Source of the DNA: Bacteroidales bacterium
Lineage (GTDB): Bacteria > Bacteroidota > Bacteroidia > Bacteroidales > UBA12077
NCBI GenBank assembly: GCA_018334675.1
Contig: JAGXLL010000004.1
Coordinates: 1 to 35,521, forward strand
Length of the DNA stretch: 35,521 nucleotides
Direction: 5' to 3'
The notes below the pieces were generated by a model, which searched no databases, was not told the DNA's origin, and was given only the letters and a program-made list of their open reading frames with translations. The position numbers and the translations under genes were made by a program. Shown piece by piece: positions 11,265 through 18,725 of this stretch; the first letter of the stretch is position 1; every line of letters starts with the position of its first letter.

Positions 11265-12952
11265 AAAAGCATTTATCAACGCTCGGAATTATAGGGATAA
11301 TTTTTCTTGCGGCATGCAGCTCGCAGACCAATAATGGATCCGGTTCCGGCTTACCATCTGAGATAGCGCCCGACCAGGGAGAAAAACAAGCTTCCGGATA
11401 TGTTTACCATGACCGCAACGGGAATGAAAAGCGGGATAAGGGAGAGTCGGGAATTGCCGGAGTAGCTGTTTCCAACGGCCAGGATGTGGTGGTTACCAAT
11501 GAAGAAGGCCATTATGGGTTACCTGTATCGGATGATGCACCGGTTTTCGTGATCAAACCCACGAACTGGATGACAACCCTGAATGAACAAAACCTTCCCC
11601 AATTCTACTATATCCATAAACCGGAAGGCTCGCCTGATGATTACCGCTATCAAGGTGTAAAGCCTACCGGCGATCTGCCCGGCGAAATCAACTTCCCCCT
11701 AACCAGGCACGAGGAATCCAATGAATTCAAGATGCTGGTTTTTGGAGACCCCCAACCCTACAGCCTGCAGGATATCGACTTTCTGGCCGAAGACATTGTA
11801 AGCGAGCTGACAGACACCACCAACCTGGCATTTGGAATGACCATGGGAGACATTGTTGGGGATTCGCTTAACTATTTTCCTGCCATCAACCATACGGTGG
11901 CTCAGGTGGGTATACCCTGGTACAACGTGATGGGAAACCACGACCAGAATTTTCAGGCCCCCCGGGATGAAGGGGCGGACGAGACTTTCGAACGCGTATA
12001 TGGACCGGCCACCTATGCCTTTGAATACGGCGATGCCCACTTCATCGTGCTGGATGATGTCATTCATCAAATCCAGGACGGATCGCCCAGGTACGTGGGA
12101 GGCTTGCGGGAGGATCAATTGACTTTTGTGAAGAATTACCTTGAAACGCTCAGCAAAGACGATCTGGTGGTTCTGACCATGCACATCCCATTTGCGAAAA
12201 AAGGTGATTCGTTCCGCCAGGAGGATCAGGAGAAGCTCTTCTCCCTGCTGAAAGATTTTCCCCATACCCTGTCCATATCAGCCCACACCCACGTGCAAAA
12301 CAACTGGTTCTTTGATCAGGATTCGACCAGTTGGAAACGCACGGAGCCGCACCACCATTACAACATGGGCACCACATCAGGCAGCTGGTGGAACGGACTC
12401 AGGAACGAAAACAACATCCCCCACACCATGATGCGAGACGGAACGCCAAACGGGTATGCCTTCATCACCGTTACCGGCAACGACTATGTCATCGACTGGA
12501 AAGTGGCCGGCAAGCCGGCCGACCACAGGATGAACATCCATGTTCCCCGGGGGATAAAGGCCGAATCGGATGCCAATCCGCTCCTGTCGGTTAACTTTTT
12601 CAACGGCAGTGAGCAAAGCACACTGGAATACAGGGTCAAAGGCCTGAGCGAATGGAAAGAAATGAAACAGGTTCAAAAAGTGGATCCTTTTTATGGCAGG
12701 ATTTATCAACGGTGGGGCCGGCTTAAGGAATGGGGCACGCTGGATCAAATGCGAAGCCCTCAGACAAGCCCGGAATTTTCCATATCCGACTGGGACCTGC
12801 CCCATCCTCAACCTTCCTCGCATCTCTGGGAAGCAGAGCTGGGAACCGACTGGCCTGTAGGCAGCCATACCCTCGAGGTACGGGTAAAAGACCGCTACGG
12901 ACGAACATTTAAGGACCATCAGATCATGCGGGTGGAAGAAAGTGAAAGCTGA
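11261..12952 (+). CDS. Calcineurin-like phosphoesterase lipoprotein (MetallophosN-Metallophos-MetallophosC)
   Basis: A 563-residue exported phosphoesterase. Lipobox FLAAC gives lipidation at C19. Residues about 44-150 form a small beta domain with an SdrD/prealbumin-like start (YHDRNGNEKRDKGESGIAGV), which could bind calcium. The catalytic domain (about 156-390) shows D163 in VFGDPQ, D197 in MGDIVGDS, N226 and H227 in GNHDQN, a MHIPF histidine, and SAHTHVQ. A C-terminal beta domain (about 410-560) completes the three-part layout common in Bacteroidota. The lipid anchor places it at the outer or inner membrane, where it would release phosphate or process phosphoesters; the substrate is unknown. 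Its start overlaps the leader ORF stop. Confidence 0.88.
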   Translation: MKKHLSTLGIIGIIFLAACSSQTNNGSGSGLPSEIAPDQGEKQASGYVYHDRNGNEKRDKGESGIAGVAVSNGQDVVVTNEEGHYGLPVSDDAPVFVIKPTNWMTTLNEQNLPQFYYIHKPEGSPDDYRYQGVKPTGDLPGEINFPLTRHEESNEFKMLVFGDPQPYSLQDIDFLAEDIVSELTDTTNLAFGMTMGDIVGDSLNYFPAINHTVAQVGIPWYNVMGNHDQNFQAPRDEGADETFERVYGPATYAFEYGDAHFIVLDDVIHQIQDGSPRYVGGLREDQLTFVKNYLETLSKDDLVVLTMHIPFAKKGDSFRQEDQEKLFSLLKDFPHTLSISAHTHVQNNWFFDQDSTSWKRTEPHHHYNMGTTSGSWWNGLRNENNIPHTMMRDGTPNGYAFITVTGNDYVIDWKVAGKPADHRMNIHVPRGIKAESDANPLLSVNFFNGSEQSTLEYRVKGLSEWKEMKQVQKVDPFYGRIYQRWGRLKEWGTLDQMRSPQTSPEFSISDWDLPHPQPSSHLWEAELGTDWPVGSHTLEVRVKDRYGRTFKDHQIMRVEESES

Positions 12953-13178
12953 ACTTAAGGATGTGGCTGATGCCATTGGCGACCTGTTCATAATCGAGCA
13001 GGAGAACTTCAAGGAATCGGCCAATGAGGTGCTGGAAGACCTGGACCGAAAGATCGGTGATATGAAAAGCAAACTTTCCGGACAGGAGGATCACCCGGCA
13101 AAAAATAACGGCCTCACAAAAAATCGAGTGAAAACCCCGGTCCTTGGAAGAACCGGGGCTTTTACATCATTTGCCTGA
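12942..13178 (+). CDS. Possible small coiled-coil protein (78 aa), function unknown
   Basis: A GTG start at 12942 overlaps the end of the phosphoesterase gene by 11 bases and opens 78 codons. The first 46 residues are charged and amphipathic with heptad-like leucine, isoleucine and valine spacing, consistent with one or two helices or a coiled coil. The last 20 or so codons run through the terminator hairpin at 13131-13163, which is unusual for a real gene. This may be a small coupled protein, the remnant of a longer gene, or chance. I recognise no family. Confidence 0.35.
   Translation: MKAELKDVADAIGDLFIIEQENFKESANEVLEDLDRKIGDMKSKLSGQEDHPAKNNGLTKNRVKTPVLGRTGAFTSFA
13131..13163 (+). terminator. 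Rho-independent-type terminator after the phosphoesterase transcript
   Basis: CCCCGGT (13135-13141) pairs with ACCGGGG (13152-13158) around a ten-base loop, with A's before the stem and CTTTTA after it. It lies inside the end of the 78-codon ORF and upstream of the convergent cytolysin-like gene. Confidence 0.7.
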
Positions 13179-13294
13179 CACCACGCAACCTCCCTTTGGG
13201 TGCGGGGCTGAACAGTCAGGAACGAAGGTTGTTCCGGACATCCATCGTTGATTACGGCCGATCTGGCCGGGTCAGAGGGGAATGCCGACAGGTA

Positions 13295-14890
13295 CTATTT
13301 CTTATTGCTCTTCCTGATGGCAATGTTCACTTCAAAAGTAAAATCATCCGAATAGAGATAGATTTTCTTATCTCCCCAAATATCATTTCCGATCAGGGTG
13401 ATTTCACCCGTGGCCGTCTCATCGCTTGACCATATTCCGTCATAATCCCTGGCATAAGCTTTTAACTTGAGGGTGGCAAAGTTAAAATCATAGTTCTCCG
13501 TATCAAATGCCAGATCAATGGAGGAATTGGCCTCATGAATGTCTCCCGGATCCATAGAGATTTCACCCGATGTAGAATAACCGTAAACTTCCTGGTTAAC
13601 CGGGTTGAACTGGACACCGGGATCCACTGAATTGGTCCTGTTAAAGGCGTTGGCCCAGACGTAGAACCGGTCCATATCCACGGTATTGTCAGACCCCTCA
13701 TCATCGGCCATGGTACAGACAAAATTTTTAGCCGTAACGGTTACCCATTGCTCGAGCCGGAGTGGCGATACCAGGGTATACTGTGAAGTCAGGGTAACCA
13801 GCGCCAGGGTATTATCCACCAGATGCCGGAATTTATAAATAAGAGGAACACCGGGGGAGTCCTTGGTAAAATCCTTGCTGGCCTGAACCACATCCATGAA
13901 ACCCTCAAAGCCGGTCTCAATGTTATCCAGACCTGCGGTGGATCCTCCATAAACAATGATCTTTACGGAAGAACTCTCCAGTACCTCTTTTGCCGTGTAG
14001 CCAAAATCAAGCTCTACATCCACAGCACCGCTATAAGCTGCGTCGAGGGCTGATTTCATCTCGGTGTAACTATAATCTGTCTCGATGCACATAATGGCCA
14101 TCATACCATAGCTCACACCAGCCACGTAAAGGGGCCTGCATCCCGGAGTGATGCAGGCTTCCAGATCCTTAACCGAGACCGATGAAGCAAAGAAATCCCT
14201 GGGACTTTGCGGAACATCCAAATCGATCGAATAATAGATCTGCTTGTACTTAGCCATGATCTTATTCTTGGTGGAGGTCTGATCCCAGCTGAACTGGGTG
14301 CTCAGATCACCGGCACCGTAAGAGACATCAGCCTTTACGAACAAGTTCATCTGGGACTGGCTGAATACCTGTTGATGTGAAAACTCAACCTTGGCAGGAA
14401 CCTTGGTATCAGAGGTGATGGCCTTTTTTAGCAGGTCGCTGATGCCCTGCCTTACGGTTGAGAGCCTGGGATTTTCAACTTCCTGAACAATGGAGGAACC
14501 GGTGGAAGAACTCTCCAGTGAAATGGAAAGGGTCACCGGCGCCCGGTCCACGGAGATCGGCTCATAAATAAAATCATGAGCCCTGTCACCTTTGACCAAG
14601 TTGCCCGGCCAAATGATGTCGTCGTTCAAACCCAGGTACGTAATGCTTTCAATGTTATCCACCACGTCATGCTTCTCATAGGTGTAGCGGAATCCGCCGG
14701 ATTCTTCAACCGAAGATTCAACGACCTCATCCTTCTCCGCTGCCAGCGGTGAGACCTTGCCGGCCTCCTCCAGGATGCTCATCACGTCCTTTGGCTTAAG
14801 GCCGGGATTTTCATCTTCCTCACATGTGGTTAATAGCATAAAAACACATAATGCACCCGTCACCATTTTAATAAGGGCACGTGTTTTCAT
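13295..14890 (-). CDS. Cholesterol-dependent-cytolysin-like (thiol-activated cytolysin family) surface lipoprotein
   Basis: A 531-residue protein related to bacterial pore-forming cytolysins. Family blocks in order: LGLNDDIIWPGNLVKGD (87-103), matching the PGALL region; VDRAPVTLSISL (114-125); the sheet segment YKQIYYSIDL (215-224) with SVSVKDLEA; AGVSYGMMAIMCIETD (257-272); the twin-glycine hinge KIIVYGGSTAG (310-320); and SPGVPLIYKFRHLVDNTLA (345-363). The tryptophan-rich undecapeptide and normal membrane-binding domain 4 are absent; residues about 380-531 are a different, beta-rich, acidic domain. This resembles the CDC-like proteins reported from Bacteroidota. The signal peptide ends LLTTC (C23) and is followed by EEDE, an acidic run like the export signals that place Bacteroidota lipoproteins on the cell surface. 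It stands alone, convergent with the phosphoesterase and divergent from blaI. A role in competition or predation is inference. Confidence 0.85.
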   Translation of the reverse strand: MKTRALIKMVTGALCVFMLLTTCEEDENPGLKPKDVMSILEEAGKVSPLAAEKDEVVESSVEESGGFRYTYEKHDVVDNIESITYLGLNDDIIWPGNLVKGDRAHDFIYEPISVDRAPVTLSISLESSSTGSSIVQEVENPRLSTVRQGISDLLKKAITSDTKVPAKVEFSHQQVFSQSQMNLFVKADVSYGAGDLSTQFSWDQTSTKNKIMAKYKQIYYSIDLDVPQSPRDFFASSVSVKDLEACITPGCRPLYVAGVSYGMMAIMCIETDYSYTEMKSALDAAYSGAVDVELDFGYTAKEVLESSSVKIIVYGGSTAGLDNIETGFEGFMDVVQASKDFTKDSPGVPLIYKFRHLVDNTLALVTLTSQYTLVSPLRLEQWVTVTAKNFVCTMADDEGSDNTVDMDRFYVWANAFNRTNSVDPGVQFNPVNQEVYGYSTSGEISMDPGDIHEANSSIDLAFDTENYDFNFATLKLKAYARDYDGIWSSDETATGEITLIGNDIWGDKKIYLYSDDFTFEVNIAIRKSNKK

Positions 14891-14957
14891 TGTCTTGTAT
14901 GTAAATTATAAGAATCAATACAAGTTATGGGAAAAAAGAATAGGAAACAACAAAGAA

Positions 14958-14965
14958 CAAAGTTA
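14958..14965 (-). promoter_or_regulatory. Possible -7 box for the cytolysin-like gene
   Basis: On the minus strand this reads TAACTTTG, an exact fit to the Bacteroidota TAnnTTTG box, about 68 bases before the start codon. No convincing -33 TTG lies at the usual distance, so the call is tentative. Confidence 0.35.
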
Positions 14966-15077
14966 TTTGCCTCTCAATTTCAGTGATTTTCATTAACGAC
15001 AACTAATTTTTTCTCATTTCAGCTATTTTATAGCATGATTCACCGTTTGGTATAGATTCCAATATGCCTGTCCTCTA

Positions 15078-15108
15078 ACATATCCTGTCCGATATGTGGA
15101 GTCACTCC
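15078..15108. repeat. Two adjacent dyads between the cytolysin-like gene and blaI
   Basis: ACATATC/GATATGT with a six-base centre (15078-15097) is followed at once by GGAGT-C-ACTCC (15098-15108). They lie 17 bases before the first BlaI-type operator and about 190 bases before the divergent cytolysin-like gene. They could be binding sites for an unidentified regulator or hairpins of a leader RNA. Confidence 0.4.
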
Positions 15109-15124
15109 GGAATAAAATTTAAAA

Positions 15125-15163
15125 AACTAAACTTTTTAGTTGACAAACTAAAAACTTTAGTTT
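15125..15163. promoter_or_regulatory. Tandem BlaI-type palindromic operators
   Basis: AACTAAA-CTT-TTTAGTT (15125-15141) and AAACTAAA-AAC-TTTAGTTT (15145-15163) are both perfect palindromes with a three-base centre. Their centres are 21 bp apart, two helical turns, so two repressor dimers would sit on the same face. Both overlap or flank the -33 and -7 elements of the blaI promoter, which predicts autorepression by BlaI and release by BlaR1. Confidence 0.75.
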
Positions 15164-15170
15164 ATATTTG
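15140..15170 (+). promoter_or_regulatory. blaI promoter (-33 TTG, -7 TATATTTG)
   Basis: TTG at 15140-15142 and TATATTTG at 15163-15170 are 20 bases apart, matching the Bacteroidota TTG/TAnnTTTG pattern. The -7 box ends only five bases before the blaI ATG at 15176, so the mRNA should be leaderless or nearly so. Confidence 0.75.
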
Positions 15171-15175
15171 TTTGT

Positions 15176-15562
15176 ATGAAGGAACTCACTCAGGCTGAAC
15201 AACAAATCATGGAGTATCTCTGGCAGATCGAAGCCGGTTTTGTCCGGGATATCCGCGAAAAATTTCCCGAGCCCAGGCCCGCTTACAACACGGTATCCAC
15301 CATCATCCGGATCCTGGAAAGGAAAGGCGTGGTAGGTCACCGCAACTTTGGTAAATCCCATCAGTACTACCCTTTGATATCAAAAAGCGAATACAGAAGG
15401 CGGCGCTTCAAGGATGTGTTGAAAAAACATTTTAGTAACTCCTACCGCTCGTTCCTTTCCTTCTTCACCAAAGACCAGGATGTCAGCTTAACCGAGCTGG
15501 AAGAGATGAAGCGTATGATCGATGAAGAGATACAGAAAAGAAAAGGAGGTTCCGATGGATAG
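15176..15562 (+). CDS. blaI: BlaI/MecI/CopY-family transcriptional repressor
   Basis: A 128-residue winged-helix repressor. The start MKELTQAEQQIMEYLW is the usual one for the family, and the DNA-binding helix region reads FVRDIREKFPEPRPAYNTVSTIIRILERKGVVGH. The C-terminal part (about 75-128) is the helical dimerisation tail, which in relatives is cleaved when the sensor protease is activated. Length is normal. It probably represses its own operon through the two palindromes at 15125-15163. The start of blaR1 overlaps its last 8 bases. No beta-lactamase gene is nearby in the window; in Bacteroidota such pairs often regulate envelope or unknown genes. Confidence 0.92.
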   Translation: MKELTQAEQQIMEYLWQIEAGFVRDIREKFPEPRPAYNTVSTIIRILERKGVVGHRNFGKSHQYYPLISKSEYRRRRFKDVLKKHFSNSYRSFLSFFTKDQDVSLTELEEMKRMIDEEIQKRKGGSDG

Positions 15563-17264
15563 CTTTCTTTTTCATAACCTTGAATCGGCAGTTTGCATTG
15601 CCTGCTTCACGCTCTTTTACTTTATTTTCCTGCGGAAGGAGCATTGCTTCGGGATCAACCGGTTGTTCCTTCTCCTCTCCATGACTTTTGCCGTGGTGAT
15701 TCCCCTGCTAAACATCCAACTGACAGGTCATAGTTCCGTTTCAACCGCATCACCCGGAATCCTGGATGCTTCCTTTCAGCAGGTGTCATCCCTGAAGGAA
15801 AACATCATCCACCTAAATCCGGTGGTCATTGGCGAAAGCTCCAACCATCTGACATTCAGCCTCATTCACATTTTGTCGATCCTGTACCTGACCGGCCTGG
15901 CTATTCATCTGATGCTTTTTGTTTGGAGGTTAATCCGTTTGCTCAACCGCATCAGCAAATCAGAAAAAATCCGTGACGGCCGGCACTGCTTTGTGATCAT
16001 CCCGGAATCTGACAGCCAGATCTGTTCTTTCTTTCACTTCATTTTTATACCCCAAAAACATTTGAATCAGGATGAATTCAAGCCTGTCGTTGATCATGAA
16101 AAGGCCCACGCCACTGCTTTACATTCCCTCGACCTGATGATTACCGAAATGGTCATCGTAGTGCAGTGGTTTAATCCATTGGCTTATCTGTTGCGCAAAG
16201 CAATGGTTGAGAATCATGAATTCCAGGTGGACCGGGAGGTTGTCCGCTCCCAGCGCAACAAGATCAATTACCTCCAATCCATTCTCAATCAATGGGTCAA
16301 TCACCACTATTTTAAATTGACCAGCGCTTTCAGTCATTCACTATCCAAAAAACGTATTCTTATGCTGACCAAAAGAAAAAACAACCCGCTCGTTTCAAAA
16401 GCCAAATTGCTGGCTGCGATCCCGCTTTTCATGCTCCTCTTTTTCTTTTTTGCCTGTTCAGAAAATTCGGGGAATCAAACCATGCAAAAGGAGAAAAAAG
16501 AAGCCATCGCCTTCCATCAGGTGACACAGGAAAATATAGGCAAGGAAATCCCGGAATCCCTGTACCAAAGTTATCATCAAAAACTGGGGCAGAAGGGCGA
16601 GCAGGTCCTGTTTGAACTGTATTCTGAATTTGAAGGGAAGGAATATCCTCAAGCCATCGTAAGGATGGAAAAGAACAACATGTACGGGATTCATCTGTAT
16701 AATTGCGGGGAAGGCAGAACCACCAGTTACATAGAAATAACGGATACCAGCGGCAATTCCCTGGGTACCCAACCCGACCCAAACTGGGTGGGGTGGCAAG
16801 AAGAAAAATCCTTCTATCTGGACCTGGGAATGATGGAAACCGCTCCTTATCAAGTAACAATCAAGGATTCCAAAAACCGGTCGAACAAGGTGGTGCTGGT
16901 GATGACCCGGGCAACATCACTGGATACCGTCGGCCGGGGAAAAAATGATGTCTATCTGAAGCCTGACCAGATGCCTGTTTATAATGGCAATGGCTCGCTG
17001 GCAGATTTCCGGGAGGATGTGATGAAAAACATATCTTATCCGTCAGAGGCCAAAGAAAAACAAATCGATGGCATGGTGTATGTCAAATTTGTAGTCAACG
17101 AACAGGGAACAATTGAAGACAAAGAAATCATGACGGGCGCCCACCCCCTATTGAACCAGGCTGCACTGGAAGGACTGGATGGCCTGCCAGGCTGGCAACC
17201 CGGTATGGTTGAGGGCAAACCGGTAAAAACCCAGTTCACCATACCGGTGGTATTCAGGTTGTAA
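15555..17264 (+). CDS. BlaR1-type M56 membrane metalloprotease fused to a TonB C-terminal domain
   Basis: A 569-residue sensor protease. ATG 15555 is chosen because a strong AGGAGG (15544-15549) stands before it and it overlaps the blaI stop; an upstream in-frame ATG at 15522 would add 11 residues inside blaI. Membrane helices lie at about 8-27, 36-56, 100-125 and 284-302. The zinc motif H181-E-K-A-H185 is followed by NPLAYLLRKAMVENHEFQVDRE, with the third ligand expected at E222. After the last helix, residues about 303-475 form a periplasmic beta region. Residues about 485-569 are a TonB C-terminal fold (YPSEAKEKQIDGMVYVKF through QFTIPVVFRL). The penicillin-binding sensor domain of classical BlaR1 is absent. 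The protease probably inactivates BlaI on an envelope signal; the TonB part may contact outer-membrane receptors. Confidence 0.9.
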   Translation: MDSFLFHNLESAVCIACFTLFYFIFLRKEHCFGINRLFLLLSMTFAVVIPLLNIQLTGHSSVSTASPGILDASFQQVSSLKENIIHLNPVVIGESSNHLTFSLIHILSILYLTGLAIHLMLFVWRLIRLLNRISKSEKIRDGRHCFVIIPESDSQICSFFHFIFIPQKHLNQDEFKPVVDHEKAHATALHSLDLMITEMVIVVQWFNPLAYLLRKAMVENHEFQVDREVVRSQRNKINYLQSILNQWVNHHYFKLTSAFSHSLSKKRILMLTKRKNNPLVSKAKLLAAIPLFMLLFFFFACSENSGNQTMQKEKKEAIAFHQVTQENIGKEIPESLYQSYHQKLGQKGEQVLFELYSEFEGKEYPQAIVRMEKNNMYGIHLYNCGEGRTTSYIEITDTSGNSLGTQPDPNWVGWQEEKSFYLDLGMMETAPYQVTIKDSKNRSNKVVLVMTRATSLDTVGRGKNDVYLKPDQMPVYNGNGSLADFREDVMKNISYPSEAKEKQIDGMVYVKFVVNEQGTIEDKEIMTGAHPLLNQAALEGLDGLPGWQPGMVEGKPVKTQFTIPVVFRL

Positions 17265-17311
17265 GACCAGTAAACCCATCAATTGCTTATTTCATAGCTG
17301 GTATCTCCTGG

Positions 17312-17324
17312 CCCGGGGTCCGGG
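17312..17324. repeat. Small GC hairpin downstream of blaR1
   Basis: CCCGG-GGT-CCGGG forms a short stem 47 bases after the blaR1 stop, with a T-run some 40 bases further on (about 17366-17376). It may contribute to transcript ending, but the separation from the T-run makes it a weak terminator call. Confidence 0.3.
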
Positions 17325-17475
17325 GGTCACCGATTCGGTTCATCATTGAGCTCTTCGACCGTTTCTGTTTTTTTTGTAATTTTATAGAAGATACGCAAAA
17401 ATTCATTTTATGAAACGTTCCCGCCCCAGCGGGATAAGTTCCACAAGGCCAAAACAATAAATAAAAGATAATCTT

Positions 17476-17574
17476 GTGAAACCCCCATCCAGTAACCTAC
17501 ACAACAAGGTCATGAATAAACATGCGGGTTCCATGGCAGAGGGTTCCTCAAAACTCAAATTAAGGCAGTACTAG
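17476..17574 (+). CDS. Short leader ORF, copy B of the duplicated leader element (32 aa)
   Basis: GTG at 17476 opens 32 codons beginning KPPSSNLHNKVMNKH after the start, ending with TAG at 17572-17574, 38 bases before the GH53 gene. Bases 17477-17523 match copy A (11173-11219) at 42 of 47 positions, in the same reading frame and at a similar distance from the start of the downstream gene. The stem seen in copy A is weaker here: CCCCCAT opposite ATGCGGG, with one mismatch. A further small hairpin, TCCCGC-CCCA-GCGGGA, lies just upstream at 17419-17434. Whether this is a translated leader peptide, a structured regulatory RNA or the footprint of a small mobile repeat cannot be decided here. Confidence 0.4.
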   Translation: MKPPSSNLHNKVMNKHAGSMAEGSSKLKLRQY

Positions 17575-17612
17575 TTGGCTCAAATACAGAACGTTAATAA
17601 AACTTCATACAA

Positions 17613-18713
17613 ATGAAATTACACAAAAACATCCTAAAACCCGGGCTGATTGCTATGGTCGGTATTTTTATCTTTTCGCTCCAATCATCCGTGGCTCAAG
17701 ACCCATCCTCCCCCCAGGCGGAGCTCAAATATGCCATTGGAGCAGATTTCTCGTTCCTTAAGGAAGCCGAAGACAATGGCACGGTTTTCCGGGACAACAA
17801 GGTAGCCAAACCTGGTCTGGAGATCTTCAGGGATCATGGCTACAACTGGATTCGCCTGAGGCTCTTCCATTCTCCCGACCGCCTGCCCAACGACCTGGGT
17901 TATACCATTGAGTTGGCTAAAGAAGCCCAAAAGCTGGGATACAAATTTCTGCTGGATTACCACTATGCCGACAGCTGGGCCGACCCGGGCAAACAGCCCA
18001 TACCTCAAGCCTGGCAAGGCCTGGAACCGGAGGTGCTTGCCGACTCGGTATATGCCTATACCCGCAACACCATTGAAGCATTCCGAAAAGCAGGCGTGAT
18101 GCCCGAGATGGTACAGATCGGCAACGAGATCCGCAACGGCATGCTCTGGCCAATGGGCAAGCTACCCGATAACTGGGACAACCTGGCTTCCTTCATCAAA
18201 GCAGGCATTGATGGGGTAGATGCCGGTCGCGGACAGGCCCAACGACCGCTGATCATGATCCATTATGACCAGGGTGCCGACCCGGAGGGCGCCCGCAAAT
18301 ATTACCAGAAGATGAATGCTTATGACATCGGATACGATGTGATCGGATTGTCCTACTACCCCTGGTGGCACGGCAGCCTGCTGGAATTCAGAAGAAACCT
18401 GCTGTCGCTGGTGGACAACTTCTCAAAAGACATCATGCTGGTTGAAACGGCCTACAACTGGCGACCCTCAGAATACCAGGACACCCTGGCCCCTTATCCC
18501 GAGACACCACAGGGCCAGAGAGAATTCCTGGAATCGGTGCATGAAACCATGTTGAATATCCCCAGCCCAAAGATCAAGGGTATCTTCTGGTGGGAGCCGG
18601 CCGTAACAGGAGGCCTCAGATCAAGGGGATTCTTTGACAATCACGGAAGATCCCTGCCTGTGATGAAAGTCTTTGACAAATATACACGTGGCAAAACGGA
18701 AGCCGCGGATTAA
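17613..18713 (+). CDS. Secreted endo-beta-1,4-galactanase (GH53 family)
   Basis: A 366-residue enzyme cleaving beta-1,4-galactan side chains of pectin-type arabinogalactan. A signal peptide (about 1-29, ending SSVAQ) indicates export to the periplasm or outside. The GH53 barrel starts with YAIGADFSFL (40-49) and continues with GYNWIRLRLFHSP (76-88) and DYHYADSWADPGKQ (115-128). The acid/base is E172 in VQIGNEIRNGMLWP and the nucleophile is E278 in MLVETAYNW. Length is normal for a single-domain member. No SusC/D genes or other galactan enzymes stand beside it, so it is not part of a visible polysaccharide-utilisation locus. It is preceded by leader copy B, which may set its expression. Confidence 0.95.
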   Translation: MKLHKNILKPGLIAMVGIFIFSLQSSVAQDPSSPQAELKYAIGADFSFLKEAEDNGTVFRDNKVAKPGLEIFRDHGYNWIRLRLFHSPDRLPNDLGYTIELAKEAQKLGYKFLLDYHYADSWADPGKQPIPQAWQGLEPEVLADSVYAYTRNTIEAFRKAGVMPEMVQIGNEIRNGMLWPMGKLPDNWDNLASFIKAGIDGVDAGRGQAQRPLIMIHYDQGADPEGARKYYQKMNAYDIGYDVIGLSYYPWWHGSLLEFRRNLLSLVDNFSKDIMLVETAYNWRPSEYQDTLAPYPETPQGQREFLESVHETMLNIPSPKIKGIFWWEPAVTGGLRSRGFFDNHGRSLPVMKVFDKYTRGKTEAAD

Positions 18714-18725
18714 TGATCTGCGTGC

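Noticed and set aside
15176..17264. A beta-lactam resistance locus
   Set aside because: There is no beta-lactamase or PBP2a-type gene, and the sensor lacks a penicillin-binding domain; only the regulator family name suggests it.
17613..18713. A polysaccharide-utilisation locus around the GH53 gene
   Set aside because: No SusC, SusD, further glycosidase or sugar-responsive regulator lies nearby; the GH53 gene stands alone.
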